From the NCBI GenBank assembly GCA_030710605.1, contig CP092870.1, positions 58,771,057 to 58,835,056 on the forward strand: a stretch of 64,000 bases of DNA, in the 5' to 3' direction. The notes under the pieces are model-generated. The model worked only from the letters and a program-made list of their open reading frames with translations, made no database searches and was not told where the DNA came from. This stretch comes from Cordylochernes scorpioides. Taxonomy: Eukaryota > Arthropoda > Arachnida > Pseudoscorpiones > Chernetidae. The position numbers and the translations under genes are program-made. How positions within the stretch are numbered: the stretch's first letter is position 1; the number at the start of each line of letters is the position of its first letter. Shown one piece after another: positions 46,546-57,019 of this stretch.

Positions 46546-46984
46546 TTTCTCCCACCTTTGAGTTGGCGTCTCGACGACTCAAACATGGAAAGGAAAAGTT
46601 CAGTAGATCCAATCGGTTGGGTCTCTTGATGGGCCGTCCGTAACTTGACACAACATTCGGGGTTTCAATGTGATGTTGCTCTTGTTGTGAAGTCAAAGGG
46701 TCCTCTTCAGTTGTCAATCGAACTTCTTTTGTGGGAGATCGCTCCGTTAGAGGGTCTCGACATCTTATCTCGGGCGTTATCTCTAAATTGTAGAGTTTTT
46801 GGATAGGTCGTATTTTATCACCTGATGAAGTTTTCACTTTCGCAACCCTCACAAGTCCATCTTTTCCTGGATAGAGTTGGATTATTCTGGCTAACGGCCA
46901 GTGTAGTCTCTTTAAACTCTCTTGTCCAATGAGCACCATGTCTCCTACCTTGAATGGTATGGTAGTCTTCAGGCGTCTCGTTTC
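46475..46984 (-). pseudogene. BEL-2 integrase C-terminal domain (DUF5641-like)
   Basis: The frame from about 46984 contains TTIPFKVGDMVLIGQ and PLARIIQLYPGKDGLVRVAKVKT, the conserved domain after the integrase core of BEL/Pao pol. It is out of frame with the preceding integrase fragment, so a frameshift lies near 46985. It ends inside the 3' LTR. Confidence 0.85.
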
Positions 46985-47458
46985 TTATCTCAGGAATCCA
47001 AAATATTCGATACGAAATCGTTCTCTAAGATCTTCTCGTACACGTTTGATATATTGATATTTGCGGGAGAGGGTCTGGTTATCAATCAAGTCCAGGTCTG
47101 GAACGCCAACCTCTCTGACCTCATGTAAGAACAACGAAGGTGTCAATGGAGCGAGATCCTCACTTTCTTCAGTTAGGTAGGTCAGTGGGCGTGTGTTCAT
47201 CAAGCTTTCGACGTCACACATTACCGTGGAAAGTTCTTCATATCCCAAGGAGGTTTGACCGAGAATCCTAAAGAGCAATTGTTTCATCATTCCAATCAAA
47301 CGCTCCCACCATCCACCCCACCAAGGAGCACCAGGCGGTATGAATTTCCAGGTGATGTTTTTCAATGTGGGATCACATTTTAATCTCGAAAAATCAATCT
47401 TCTTTAAAGCATTAGCCATACCTTTGAAATTAGTCCCATTATCCGAATACACAATCAA
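46985..47458 (-). pseudogene. BEL-2 integrase core, second half
   Basis: YSDNGTNFKG carries the second catalytic Asp, and PPGAPWWGGWWERLIGMMK the Glu with the BEL-typical Trp-rich motif. It is separated from the first half by a single in-frame TGA at 47459-47461. It ends at a stop near 46985 where the frame shifts. Confidence 0.88.
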
Positions 47459-47461
47459 TGG

Positions 47462-50089
47462 TCAGCCTCTTCGAGCAATAAATCGGCGGAAAGCTTGGAG
47501 GAAGGCTTCCATAGACAAAGATGTCACAAGTTCCAGAAGAACTCCTCTATACACTGCGCATGTGAAGATGACAATCCATGCTTTCTTCTTATTCTTTAAG
47601 ATAAGATGCCCAGTTAGATCAACTCCTGATATCTCGAAAACTGCAGCATCTCGGTCTTCTTCCTTTATTCCAATTTGTAATAATGCTTTCTCAATATCGG
47701 AAGAGACACCTACTTCATATTTCCGGAATTTATTTAAAAGTCTTGGTATAATTTCTATCAAATTGGGTCCCTTATCCAGACAGTCATTCAAGGAAAGTTT
47801 ACCTCTCTTCTGGGCCGACGCATTGAATACTGGCCGTATTCTAGAAGTTTGACTGTTTCTTTTATACACTGGTCGATGTGGCAGGTAGTGTACACCATCT
47901 AGTTTATCCTCTCTGGCATACTCGATTATCCCCTGATTCATCCATTCTTCAAAGATTTGTCCATACTCTTTCATGTCTCCAACGTCTTCAAGTTTTCTTC
48001 TTACAGAACTTAGTTGGGTTTCGGCTAGGTCTCTATTCGAAGTACTCCTTTCCTTGTCTTGCACCCAGGATAGAGCTACCTCATAGCTCCCCTCGATATC
48101 TCGCGTCGTGGTGTGGGCGAAATGTTCCTCCATTTCAGCTTGTAATGACTGAGTCTTCTTCTCAACCTCCGCGTCAGAGACTCCAATTGCATCTAATTTC
48201 CACAAGTTTTCTAGATCCAAAGATAGAAGTGTGGTCACGCAAAGGGAGCTGGTGTCATCTCTCACCTCCGTTGGAGGAATCTTTCCCATCACAGTCCATC
48301 CTAGTTTGGTACGGATTGCCACCAGTCCAGATGAGATTCTTCTCTGAGCATCGGTTAGTAATCTCCCGGCGATGTCCGCCCCTATAAGGACTTCTATACG
48401 GTCTCTCATCAAATCAGACACGTCGAGTTCTTCACTCCCTTCTAAAAATGATCTGGGACACACCGGAGGTATGCTTCCACAGATAAGGGGTTGACCTAGT
48501 GCTTCAAACTCACAGCGATAGGAATTATTGATGTCCGATAAATGAATGGTATAGACCTCATGTTCAACTACGTCGGTACTCGATCCTCCAAACAAGGAAT
48601 GCCGGAAGAACTCTCTCCTTGATTGTTCGTATTCCATTTCCAATGCTGTGCTATGTAAAATATACGATCTTTGGGATCCGGTGTCTATTATAGCCCGTGC
48701 CGTCTTCTCCGTTCTGTTCCCTTTGAGGGTCACTCTCAAAGTAGGTAACAAGACGTCTGGGGAGGTTGATAAGTTGGCGAGAGTTTCATCTTGCACCGTT
48801 GGAGACTTAGAAGATCCACCTCGATCTAAAATCCGTTTTGTGCACATGACATCCAGGTGGGAAGACATGTTGCAGATCGAACAACGGACTATATTTCTGC
48901 AAAATTTACTTAAATGAGAAGGCCGAAGACATTTATAACAAACGCCTTTTTTCCTCATGAGTGATCTCTTTTCGTTTAAACTCATATTAGCTGCAAAGTC
49001 ACACTTAGGGCTTCCGTGGTTGCCTTTACCACAAAATACACATTCACTCGATTTGTGAACTGAATTCAAAAGTTCTGAAGCTGTCGCAATTGGTTTTTCA
49101 TTGTAGAATCTTGTCTTTGGATGTTTGTTTACTAAATTAGGTTTAGAAGTTGATTCATTCCCGGTACCGATTTCGTTTCTAAAACTCCTCTCCCGTGCAG
49201 TTAATTGTCTTTCCAGAAAGGTAATCAAGTCATTAATTACGTAACCTGTCGGGAGTTCTTTGTTCAATTCCAAATTAAGGTCTGCAGGTAGAAGCTTTAT
49301 TATTATCGGGCACAACAGTTGTCCGTAAACATCAATGGACACGTTTAGTGACTCGAGACTTCTTATTTGAACAGAAAGGTTGTCAAAAAGTTCGCGGAAG
49401 GTTCTTACATCGCTTGACGTTTTGAGTGGTCTCATTGACAACAAATTGTTCATATGTCGGCTAATCAAAATGTCTTCCCGTCCAAATCTGTCTTTAAGCA
49501 ATTTTATAGCTTTCTCATAATTGTCCGCAGATAAAGCGAAACCTTCGACTGTGTTTAGTGCAGTTCCGCCGAGATGTGACTTCAGATAGTTAAATTTATC
49601 GATCGGGTTCAGTGAGTTGTTCTGGTGTATAGCTGCATCAAAAGAATTCCAGAACGTCAGCCATTCGCTAAAGTTTCCATAAAATTTCGATATCATCAAT
49701 TTCGGAAGTTTCACAGTCGTGCAGGAAGGTACATAATGTCTCATTTTATTTTCATCTATTCGTGAGTTCGAATTCGGTATATTTTCGCCATGAAAATCTG
49801 ATTGGCGAATCTTTTTATTTGCCCTAAATCTCCAAGTAATATATTTCTCTCGATATTCCTCTACGCCCTGTAATTCCTTCTCTAAATCGTCAGTTTCAAG
49901 AAGCGTTTCTATTTTGTGATCAACTAATTTAAGTTTGTTAAATGATTCATTCAATTGTTCTAATAATTCTTCAAGATCAATTCTAATTAGCGTGTCAAGT
50001 CCACTTTCAATCTTATTGCATGTTTTCGTTAAATATGACCTGTTAATAGCACGCTTCTTTTTTAAACGTAGAATTAATTCTTCCGCCAT
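47462..50089 (-). pseudogene. BEL-2 gag-protease-(partial RT)-integrase fusion
   Basis: 875 codons from ATG 50089. Gag-like DUF1759 region ~120-300 (KFYGNFSEWLTFWNSFDAAI), knuckles C350-C353-H358-C363 and C384-C387-H392-C397 with a further CX2C, and protease DTG with D469. RT begins (NASAQKRGKLSLNDCLDKGP, D798 in SSDIEKAL) but after ~819 joins the first half of integrase (GVDLTGHL, D824; FIARRG at the end). RT palm boxes, RNase H and the integrase zinc finger are deleted with the frame kept. The TGA after residue 875 separates the rest of integrase. Family pols are roughly twice as long. Confidence 0.9.
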
Positions 50090-50181
50090 CTTGTAAACAA
50101 AGCGGCAAGTAGGGTTAGCTAGCGAGTTCCAAAATGGTCAGCTTAAAATTATTTTTTTTTTCTAGAATTTACCTTCAACAG

Positions 50182-50202
50182 TCCCGGCTGGGATGCCAAA
50201 AA
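50182..50202 (-). other. Primer-binding segment of BEL-2
   Basis: On the minus strand TTTGGCATCCCAGCCGGGAC directly follows the 5' LTR, in the position and form of BEL/Pao primer sites. The tRNA was not identified. Confidence 0.65.
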
Positions 50203-50577
50203 TATTGCGTTTTCACCGCCACTCTGTGTTGTGACGACGATCTAAATTCTATAGAGGTAGTCGATCACCTCTATTCTTGGTCGGCGGGGTTGAAGGTTCA
50301 ATATTGTGGTGTCGCTGTTTATAACAATATAAAAATATTAGACGAAAACAGGAGGGAAATTATATTTATTAGAATTTAAGAGAATAAGTAAAATATTATT
50401 TAATTAATTATATATTTAAATATTTATAAAAAGAGAATCGTAGATCAGGGCAAATTCTAGTGTTCGAAAAGTTGTTTTTAGTTCTTCTGTTATTGCTTTT
50501 TCGTTTTTACCGCTGCATCCCCGTAGCCGCTTCCGCCGGCCTCCCATTGGCTGCTTCGGACGGCTTCTTTTCCAACA
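50203..50577 (-). mobile_element. BEL-2 5' LTR
   Basis: 375 bp, partner of 46171-46545; GGCAC follows at 50578-50582. Confidence 0.94.
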
Positions 50578-50582
50578 GGCAC

Positions 50583-51551
50583 CTATGTGCATATATGGAC
50601 ATAGAAATAAAATAAACTATCACTATATAGAATAAAATATGTACGCGTCCATCGACCGCCATTTTGAAAATTTATCGTGGTTGTATTGTCGCACGACTAT
50701 TTATATTAAATACTATATAACACAAACTAACATGGGGTATCACGACGCATGAAATGCCAAAAAAGGAAAATATTTGTAATAAAAAAAAAACGTTGCAATA
50801 ATCCAAAATATATATAATTACAAATTATGCTGATTACAAATGTTGAATACAAAAAGCCAGTAAATAGATATAAATTAAATTAATACTTCTAAATACCAAA
50901 GAGAAAATAGAGTTGATAATCGGGATTATCTCTTGAACCCATGATGCGCAAATATTTGTGAGATCTAGATAGATAAGTAAACAAAAAGATAAATTGCGAG
51001 ATGGATAGCTGAAATATAAATTTAAAATATATAAAGTAGTAAGTGAATAATACGCACAATATTTAATTGTTTAGTAAAATCAAACTACTAAAGTCATAAA
51101 GGCGTTTCGCCTTCCCATAACCAAGAGATTGAAATAAAATATGGAGATTGTCTCTGGATACATCATATCTATCCAATACCTGCTTTTGAAGAGAGTAAAA
51201 AAAAATCGGTAAGTATGCATATCTAAGTGCGGAAGAAAATTAAAATAAATAATGCAGGCTCACGAAAAATTGCTAAATATGATCATATACATGGTACCAA
51301 TAAATATTGCTGTATCACTTAACAATTAAAAATGGGCATGACTGAGGGGAATTATTCTTTGGCTAAATATAATGTATTCCAAAAAAAAAAAAATCAGACC
51401 CATTCTAGAAGGCGAGACCTACAAGATATATTATGAAATACATGGATTACAAGAAAATGAAATAAATAAGATCCTGTGGATAGGTGGACGTTAAATGAAT
51501 CTAGTTGTCAATCCAAAATGCATGATATGCTAAAATTTTGTAATAAAACTT
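50583..51551. other. Element X interior between BEL-2 and Copia-1
   Basis: AT-rich, with a GACCGCCATTTTGAAA block near 50650 echoing 45500. No gene recognised. Confidence 0.45.
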
Positions 51552-51811
51552 TGATATAGGCTTAGCAAAATACGGTTATTCTTTTTGAGGATTTCTGTTT
51601 GTTTTTGTACTCACGTATGTTGTAGTTACGAGGACATCCCTTTAGATAAAAACAAATATATATTTATTTAAGGAACGACTTGTTCCATTACATATATTGT
51701 TAAGACAAGTTAGCGGTAAACAATAACAGCAAGTTTGAAGGTAGAAGTTGGAAGTTACGTCATAGTAGTGACGTAGCATCGATGATGATTAAAGTCAAAG
51801 ATTGCGTAACA
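51552..51811 (-). mobile_element. Copia-1 3' LTR
   Basis: On the minus strand TGTTACGCAATC...CTATATCA, 260 bp. It is preceded there by AGTAAGGAGGGAAT, the purine tract (51812-51825). Confidence 0.97.
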
Positions 51812-51820
51812 ATTCCCTCC

Positions 51821-54800
51821 TTACTTTGGCTTTATTCCCACGATGCTGAGGCTCTCCAGGTGTTTCTTCATCTGGTCTCGGGATAGGTCCTTTGTGAAGA
51901 TATCCGCCTCCAGGTCCTGGGATGGCTTGTACAGAAGGCAGATGTCTCTGGATTCATAACAGTCTCTCAAGAAGTGGTACTTTCTGTTGATATGTCTACA
52001 GCGACTGCTTTGTTTAGGGCTGGAGATCCAGTTGATCAATGACTGACTGTCTGTATAGATCGCAGTTGGTTTTTCCATGAAATTCCATTCTTCCAGCTCT
52101 CGTAACAGGTTTATTATCCACTTGATCTGACAGCAGCTTTCACAAGCAGCTATCATTTCCGCTTCCATTGTGGAGAGGGCAACGAGTGGTTGTTTACTAC
52201 TTTTCCAGTCTATAGTTGCTTCGCCGAGCTTCAATACATATCCGCCGTAGGATTTTCCATCATGAGTGGTCGACCAGCTGGCATCGGTGTAGGACTTCAG
52301 GATTCCAGTCTTTCCTCTTTCAAATTTCACTACTAGGTCAATTGTTCCTCGTAGGTATCTCATAACTCTTTTGATTGCTGTCCAGTGCATCTGTTTTGGT
52401 TGTCTGGAGTACTGTGAAAGTTTGCTAGTGATGTAAGCGATGTCGGGTCTGGTGTTAACAGCTAGAAACATTAGCATTCCAAGGGCTTCTTGGTAAGTGT
52501 GCTGATCACAATTGTCATCTTCAATATGATTGTCCAAATTGATTTCTTTGGAACCTGGTGTTGGAACTTCCTTACAAGTTTCCATTCCATATTTCTGCAA
52601 TATTTGTTGTACATAGTGGCTTTGCTGTAGCGAAATTCCCTCCTTGTCTTGTATGATCTTGATTCCCAAAAACATACCTTTACATGTTACATCCTTTATT
52701 TCCAGGTGATGTCTCAATTTATTGATGAATCTGTTTGAGGTGTCTTCAGAATCTGAGACAGTGATAAAGTCATCAACATATATCCCTACATAGAAGTATT
52801 TGTCTTCATTCTTCCATTTAAATAGGCAAGGATCAGATTTAAGTTTTTCCAGTCCACTGTCATGAAGTACTTGACTGAATTTCTCATACCACGATCTTCC
52901 GGATTGAGGTAGACCGTAAATACTTTTGTTGAGTTTACAAACTTTGTTTCTGTCTTGGACAAATCCAGCAGGTTGTTCCATGAATATTGTATTTTCAATG
53001 TTTCCATTTAGATAGGCTGCTTTCACATCAAATAGTTTAATGACTGAATCTTTTGTTGCTGCCATTGACAAAATAGTCCTGAGGGTGGCATTTTTAATTA
53101 CAGGGCTGAAACTTTCGTTGTAATCTCTTCCTGGGATTTGGTTGTATCCCATTGCAACAAGTCTAGCTTTGTAAGTTTTGTTTTCTTGGTCTTTAGATAT
53201 TTTGAACACCCATTTACTTTTGACAACTTTAGCGTTTACAGGTCTAGGTACCAGTTCCCATACTTGATGCGAGTACATGTTCTGTATTTCCTCAAGCATT
53301 GCGTTCTCCCAATGTTTCTTGTCTTCGCATGCGATGGCTTCTTCATAGTCTTTCGGAATGGTTTCATTCGTAGTAGCCAGAACGTAGTCATCGAATCTTT
53401 TAGGTATTGTTCGAGTTCTTTGTGGTCTGTCTGATTCACTTGACTCTGTCTGTCTGTTGACCATGGTATCTGGTGCTGGCTCTTCAATATCAACATCTGA
53501 TAGAACATGATTGTTCAGTTGTTCATCCTCCTGAATGAAGAAATATGTGTCAGTGTCCGTATTATTATCATTTTGTTTTTCTTCCGAGATGACATTATTG
53601 TTCTCTCTGAAGTGAATGTCTGCGGTTTCAAGAATGACTCTCGCTGTGATATCAAATACTCGATAAGCTCTTCTGCATCTTGAATAGCCTACAAATATTC
53701 CTCTCTTAGATTTAGCTTCTAGTTTGTGTCTTTGATGATTCTCGAGTTTATAGAAGACTTCACAACCAAATCTCATGATGTGAGAGACGGATGGCTTTTT
53801 ACCTTTCCATTTTTCCATAGGGGTAGTGTCTGGGTCATTGGTTGTGGGAGTTAGATTGTACAGATATGCAGCTGTATTCACAGCTTCTGCCCAGAAGTGT
53901 AGGGGTAATTGGGAGTCTGCCAGAAGTGTTCGGCCTTTGTTTAATAGTGTTCTGTTAGCTCTTTCAACTCTCCCATTGCTTCTTGGAGTGTACGGTGTAG
54001 TTAGTTCATGTTTAATTCCTTTGGATTCTATGAAGGTTTCAAGGTTTTTATTGATAAATTCTGTTCCGTTATCTGTTCTAAGTCGTTTTAGTTTTGAGTT
54101 TAGCTCGTTTTCTCTCTTTACAATAAACTTCTTCAAAACTTCTGCTGCCGAGAGTTTATCTTTGAGAAATTCTACAAATATTCTCCTAGAAAATCCATCT
54201 ACGATGGTCAAGAAATATTTACTTCCGCCCAAGGAGTTTATTCTCATTGGACCACAGAGATCGACATAAATGGCTTCAAAGGGGTAGCTTTCCTGATTGC
54301 CATCTGTGTGAACATAGGGTACTTTGGTCATTTTTCCCAAGGAGCAAGCATCACATTGATCAAGGGTACCATTTATGGAGTTCAAGCCTTTTAGAAGATT
54401 GTTCTTCAAAATCAGGTCTAATTTGTTGTCACTAGGATGCCCTAACCTTCTGTGCAATGCAGTCCTAGAATTGTCCTTTGAAATCAAGCAATGTTCGTTT
54501 GGGACATGAGTTGCTTCAGATAAACGTGATAGGTTCAATGTGTACATGTTACCATCAAAGTTGCCTGTTCCTATTAGCTTGTCATCAGAAGAGTATATGT
54601 ATGCTCCTTCAGAGTTCAAAAGAACAGAGTTCCCTCTTCTTACCACGCTTGGAATGGACATTAGATTTCCTTTCAGGTGTGGTACATGGAGGACATTATG
54701 CATGGTTACAGCGTTGTTAAGTTTGTCCTTACCTTGTACAGTAGCTTGGATTAATCCTGATGAGGCAGATTCGATGTGTCTCCCTTCTTCCGCCACTTGT

Positions 54801-55774
54801 ATGCTTCTTCTCTCCTCCGTCTTGTGCTCGATCCATTCACCATGGGAAGTCATGTGGCTTGTGCACGCAGAATCAATTATCCACACGTCCTGAGTTGTCG
54901 GGCGTTCCTCCCTTGTGATTACATGTAGTGCGTATTCTGAAGTGGAGTCTCTTCGTTGGGATGGTTCCTCCGTTCGTTCTTGGATTGCTGATCTGGCTGT
55001 GTCTTTGTTTTGTTTTGGTCCTTTATGGTAGTTCCTTGTACTGGCCATGTTATTTTTGTTTGTTGTATTCTTTTGATTTCCTTTGTTGTTAGGGTTGAAC
55101 CAACAGTCTTTCTTGAAATGTCCTTTTCTTTTGCAAATGAAGCATGATTTTTCTTTGAATTGGTTGCCTGATGATCTTAAAGCATTTTCATGATTTTTGC
55201 TTCTGTCCTGTTTTTTCTTCTCGAAATCCAGTAGAGTTTGTCTCAAGTCTGGTAAGGAGATTTCTCTGATTATTGACAGTGCTGCTGCGATCGTGTCAAA
55301 GTTAGGTGTGAGTCCTTCAACAATGTATCGTACAAGTTCTCTTTCTGTTACAGTCTTTCCTAGCTGGGTGATCTCTTGTGCCAGTTTCTGTGCTCGTACA
55401 ATATACATGTTGACATTTTCATTTGGGTTCAATTTTAGTCTGGCTAGATCCAACATTAGGTCTATCCTTTTATTTTCTAGAGATCCTTCAAACCTTTTCT
55501 TTATGTCGTACCAAATTCTTTTGGCTCTTTTATCGCCTCGAAAGATGATTGTTAAGTCATCTGAAAGTGACAATATTATTAGGCTGTATGCTTCCCGATT
55601 CTTTTTCTTCCAAATATCATATTCTAGTTTATCTTTTGTAAAGTCTGGCTCGTCATTAACAATTACGTCCTCGAAGAGATCTTTTGAATCTAGAATGGCT
55701 TCCATTTTCATGGACCACGTGGTATAGTTGTTTTCTGTTAACTGTTCGATTTTTGCTAAGTTATGTGTATCCAT
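51821..55774 (-). CDS. Copia-1 gag-pol polyprotein
   Basis: 1,317 codons, copia order gag-protease-integrase-RT-RNase H. Gag has one knuckle (C211-C214-H219-C224). Protease D301 lies in IIDSACTSHM. A GAG-pre-integrase finger (HRRLGHPS...CDACSLGK, ~441-480) precedes integrase D505, D568 (RTDNGTEF) and E604 (GRVERANRT). RT shows FDVKAAYLNG (D916) and YVDD (999-1002). RNase H shows D1164 (SYTDASW), E1204 (STMEAE) and D1242 (YTDSQS). The length is usual for copia and no frame break is seen. ATG 55774 lies 123 bp inside the 5' LTR and is the first in frame. The product self-cleaves, assembles particles in the cell, copies the RNA and integrates the cDNA. Confidence 0.97.
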   Translation of the reverse strand: MDTHNLAKIEQLTENNYTTWSMKMEAILDSKDLFEDVIVNDEPDFTKDKLEYDIWKKKNREAYSLIILSLSDDLTIIFRGDKRAKRIWYDIKKRFEGSLENKRIDLMLDLARLKLNPNENVNMYIVRAQKLAQEITQLGKTVTERELVRYIVEGLTPNFDTIAAALSIIREISLPDLRQTLLDFEKKKQDRSKNHENALRSSGNQFKEKSCFICKRKGHFKKDCWFNPNNKGNQKNTTNKNNMASTRNYHKGPKQNKDTARSAIQERTEEPSQRRDSTSEYALHVITREERPTTQDVWIIDSACTSHMTSHGEWIEHKTEERRSIQVAEEGRHIESASSGLIQATVQGKDKLNNAVTMHNVLHVPHLKGNLMSIPSVVRRGNSVLLNSEGAYIYSSDDKLIGTGNFDGNMYTLNLSRLSEATHVPNEHCLISKDNSRTALHRRLGHPSDNKLDLILKNNLLKGLNSINGTLDQCDACSLGKMTKVPYVHTDGNQESYPFEAIYVDLCGPMRINSLGGSKYFLTIVDGFSRRIFVEFLKDKLSAAEVLKKFIVKRENELNSKLKRLRTDNGTEFINKNLETFIESKGIKHELTTPYTPRSNGRVERANRTLLNKGRTLLADSQLPLHFWAEAVNTAAYLYNLTPTTNDPDTTPMEKWKGKKPSVSHIMRFGCEVFYKLENHQRHKLEAKSKRGIFVGYSRCRRAYRVFDITARVILETADIHFRENNNVISEEKQNDNNTDTDTYFFIQEDEQLNNHVLSDVDIEEPAPDTMVNRQTESSESDRPQRTRTIPKRFDDYVLATTNETIPKDYEEAIACEDKKHWENAMLEEIQNMYSHQVWELVPRPVNAKVVKSKWVFKISKDQENKTYKARLVAMGYNQIPGRDYNESFSPVIKNATLRTILSMAATKDSVIKLFDVKAAYLNGNIENTIFMEQPAGFVQDRNKVCKLNKSIYGLPQSGRSWYEKFSQVLHDSGLEKLKSDPCLFKWKNEDKYFYVGIYVDDFITVSDSEDTSNRFINKLRHHLEIKDVTCKGMFLGIKIIQDKEGISLQQSHYVQQILQKYGMETCKEVPTPGSKEINLDNHIEDDNCDQHTYQEALGMLMFLAVNTRPDIAYITSKLSQYSRQPKQMHWTAIKRVMRYLRGTIDLVVKFERGKTGILKSYTDASWSTTHDGKSYGGYVLKLGEATIDWKSSKQPLVALSTMEAEMIAACESCCQIKWIINLLRELEEWNFMEKPTAIYTDSQSLINWISSPKQSSRCRHINRKYHFLRDCYESRDICLLYKPSQDLEADIFTKDLSRDQMKKHLESLSIVGIKPK

Positions 55775-55897
55775 TTTTATTCAATATTTATTTTCTAAAT
55801 TGGCGGTTAGTCCAATTATTTATTTTCTTTATGATTTAAATGGATCAATTGGCGGTTAGTCCAATTCGCGCGCCCAAACAACGCACTGCTACCAAAT
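55775..55897 (-). promoter_or_regulatory. Copia-1 leader with primer site and two identical small hairpins
   Basis: The 5' LTR is followed on the minus strand by TTTGGTAGCAGTGCG, resembling the TGGTATCAGAGC primer sites for initiator tRNA. The sequence AATTGG, CGGTTAGT, CCAATT (a 6-bp stem with an 8-nt loop in the same sense on the plus strand) occurs twice, near 55799-55818 and 55847-55866. The role is unknown; RNA dimerisation or packaging is possible. Confidence 0.6.
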
Positions 55898-56157
55898 TGA
55901 TATAGGCTTAGCAAAATACGGTTATTCTTTTTGAGGATTTCTGTTTGTTTTTGTACTCACGTATGTTGTAGTTACGAGGACATCCCTTTAGATAAAAACA
56001 AATATATATTTATTTAAGGAACGACTTGTTCCATTACATATATTGTTAAGACAAGTTAGCGGTAAACAATAACAGCAAGTTTGAAGGTAGAAGTTGGAAG
56101 TTACGTCATAGTAGTGACGTAGCATCGATGATGATTAAAGTCAAAGATTGCGTAACA
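55898..56157 (-). mobile_element. Copia-1 5' LTR
   Basis: 260 bp, identical by eye to 51552-51811; AACTT follows at 56158-56162. Confidence 0.97.
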
Positions 56158-56162
56158 AACTT

Positions 56163-57019
56163 AATCTTGAAATAATCTGAAATATATAGTTGAGTATCAT
56201 GCGGATTTTACACAAAAATGTTAAAAATAAAATCCCAGTAAATAAATATAAATTCAGTTGTCCTATCTCATGGGCACTACCCGAAAATTTATATTAACTG
56301 TCCCATATGAGGTGATCATTATCGAATAAAAAATAATTGAAAACACTCATAAATTAAATAAACCGCATGACATATGCACTTTAGATAAGAAAATAGATGC
56401 TTTGGATTATCATATTGATGAATGTTAAACACTATAAGGATAAGAGAGGTAACTGGAGAACAATTTGACAAATTCAAAGGAAATATCTTCAGACTTATCG
56501 AGTGGAAAATTTTGTTGAAAAAAAAATGATTGAAAAATAAAGTTATTAAACCTTAAATATAAATTGAAAATTAAAATATTAAACCTTGATAATAAATCGC
56601 ATTTGATCTAACAAGTTTAAAGGATAATGGTCAGAAAAATTAAAAGAAGATGGAATATTCAAGAGGGGAATCCCTTCCGCAGGAGCGGAGAGAGAAAAAG
56701 AAAAAAACTGACCTTTCTAGCTCGGGAGCTGGCAGTGAACTGAACTCCTAGTTGTTTTTCTACCTCCCACCTTGGAACGCCCACATGTGTTTTTCACATG
56801 TCCACCCCAAAAATACCTCCCTTCTCCATAGCTTACCTCCCCCCTCGAAAACATCTTGCACGCACATCTGTTGTTTTTCACGTCCATCATTCCACCCCTC
56901 TACAGATGTGGTCCCTGCCCCAGCGTGTCAATCAAAGATGTCCCTAGAGGTTCTAAATTTGGAGCTTGTGGGAAATTCTCAGGTTTTGAGAAAGGCATTG
57001 TTTTTAGGCCTATCATGAA
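56163..57019. other. Element X interior right of Copia-1
   Basis: Resembles 45700-46160 in its first 500 bp. A GC-richer stretch at 56700-57000 holds a small hairpin (ACATGTG, TTTTT, CACATGT). No supported gene. Confidence 0.45.

Larger units (their letters stand above)
46171..50577 (-). mobile_element. BEL-2: BEL/Pao element with RT-RNase H deleted
   Basis: 4,407 bp with 375-bp LTRs (46171-46545 and 50203-50577) differing at only about three sites, and GGCAC duplicated at 46166-46170 and 50578-50582. On the minus strand it has a primer-binding segment TTTGGCATCCCAGCCGGGAC, gag-protease, a fragment of RT fused in frame to integrase, and a purine tract (AAAGGTGGGAGAAA). The full RT core and RNase H are missing, and a nonsense codon and a frameshift break the rest. 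The near-identical LTRs mean it transposed recently, so the proteins were supplied from elsewhere. Confidence 0.95.
51552..56157 (-). mobile_element. Copia-1: complete Ty1/copia element, apparently intact
   Basis: 4,606 bp with two 260-bp LTRs (51552-51811 and 55898-56157) that I read as identical, and AACTT duplicated at 51547-51551 and 56158-56162. A primer-binding site follows the 5' LTR, a single 1,317-codon gag-pol frame fills the interior, and the purine tract overlaps the stop codon. All catalytic motifs are present. This is the youngest-looking and only apparently autonomous element in the window. Confidence 0.97.
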
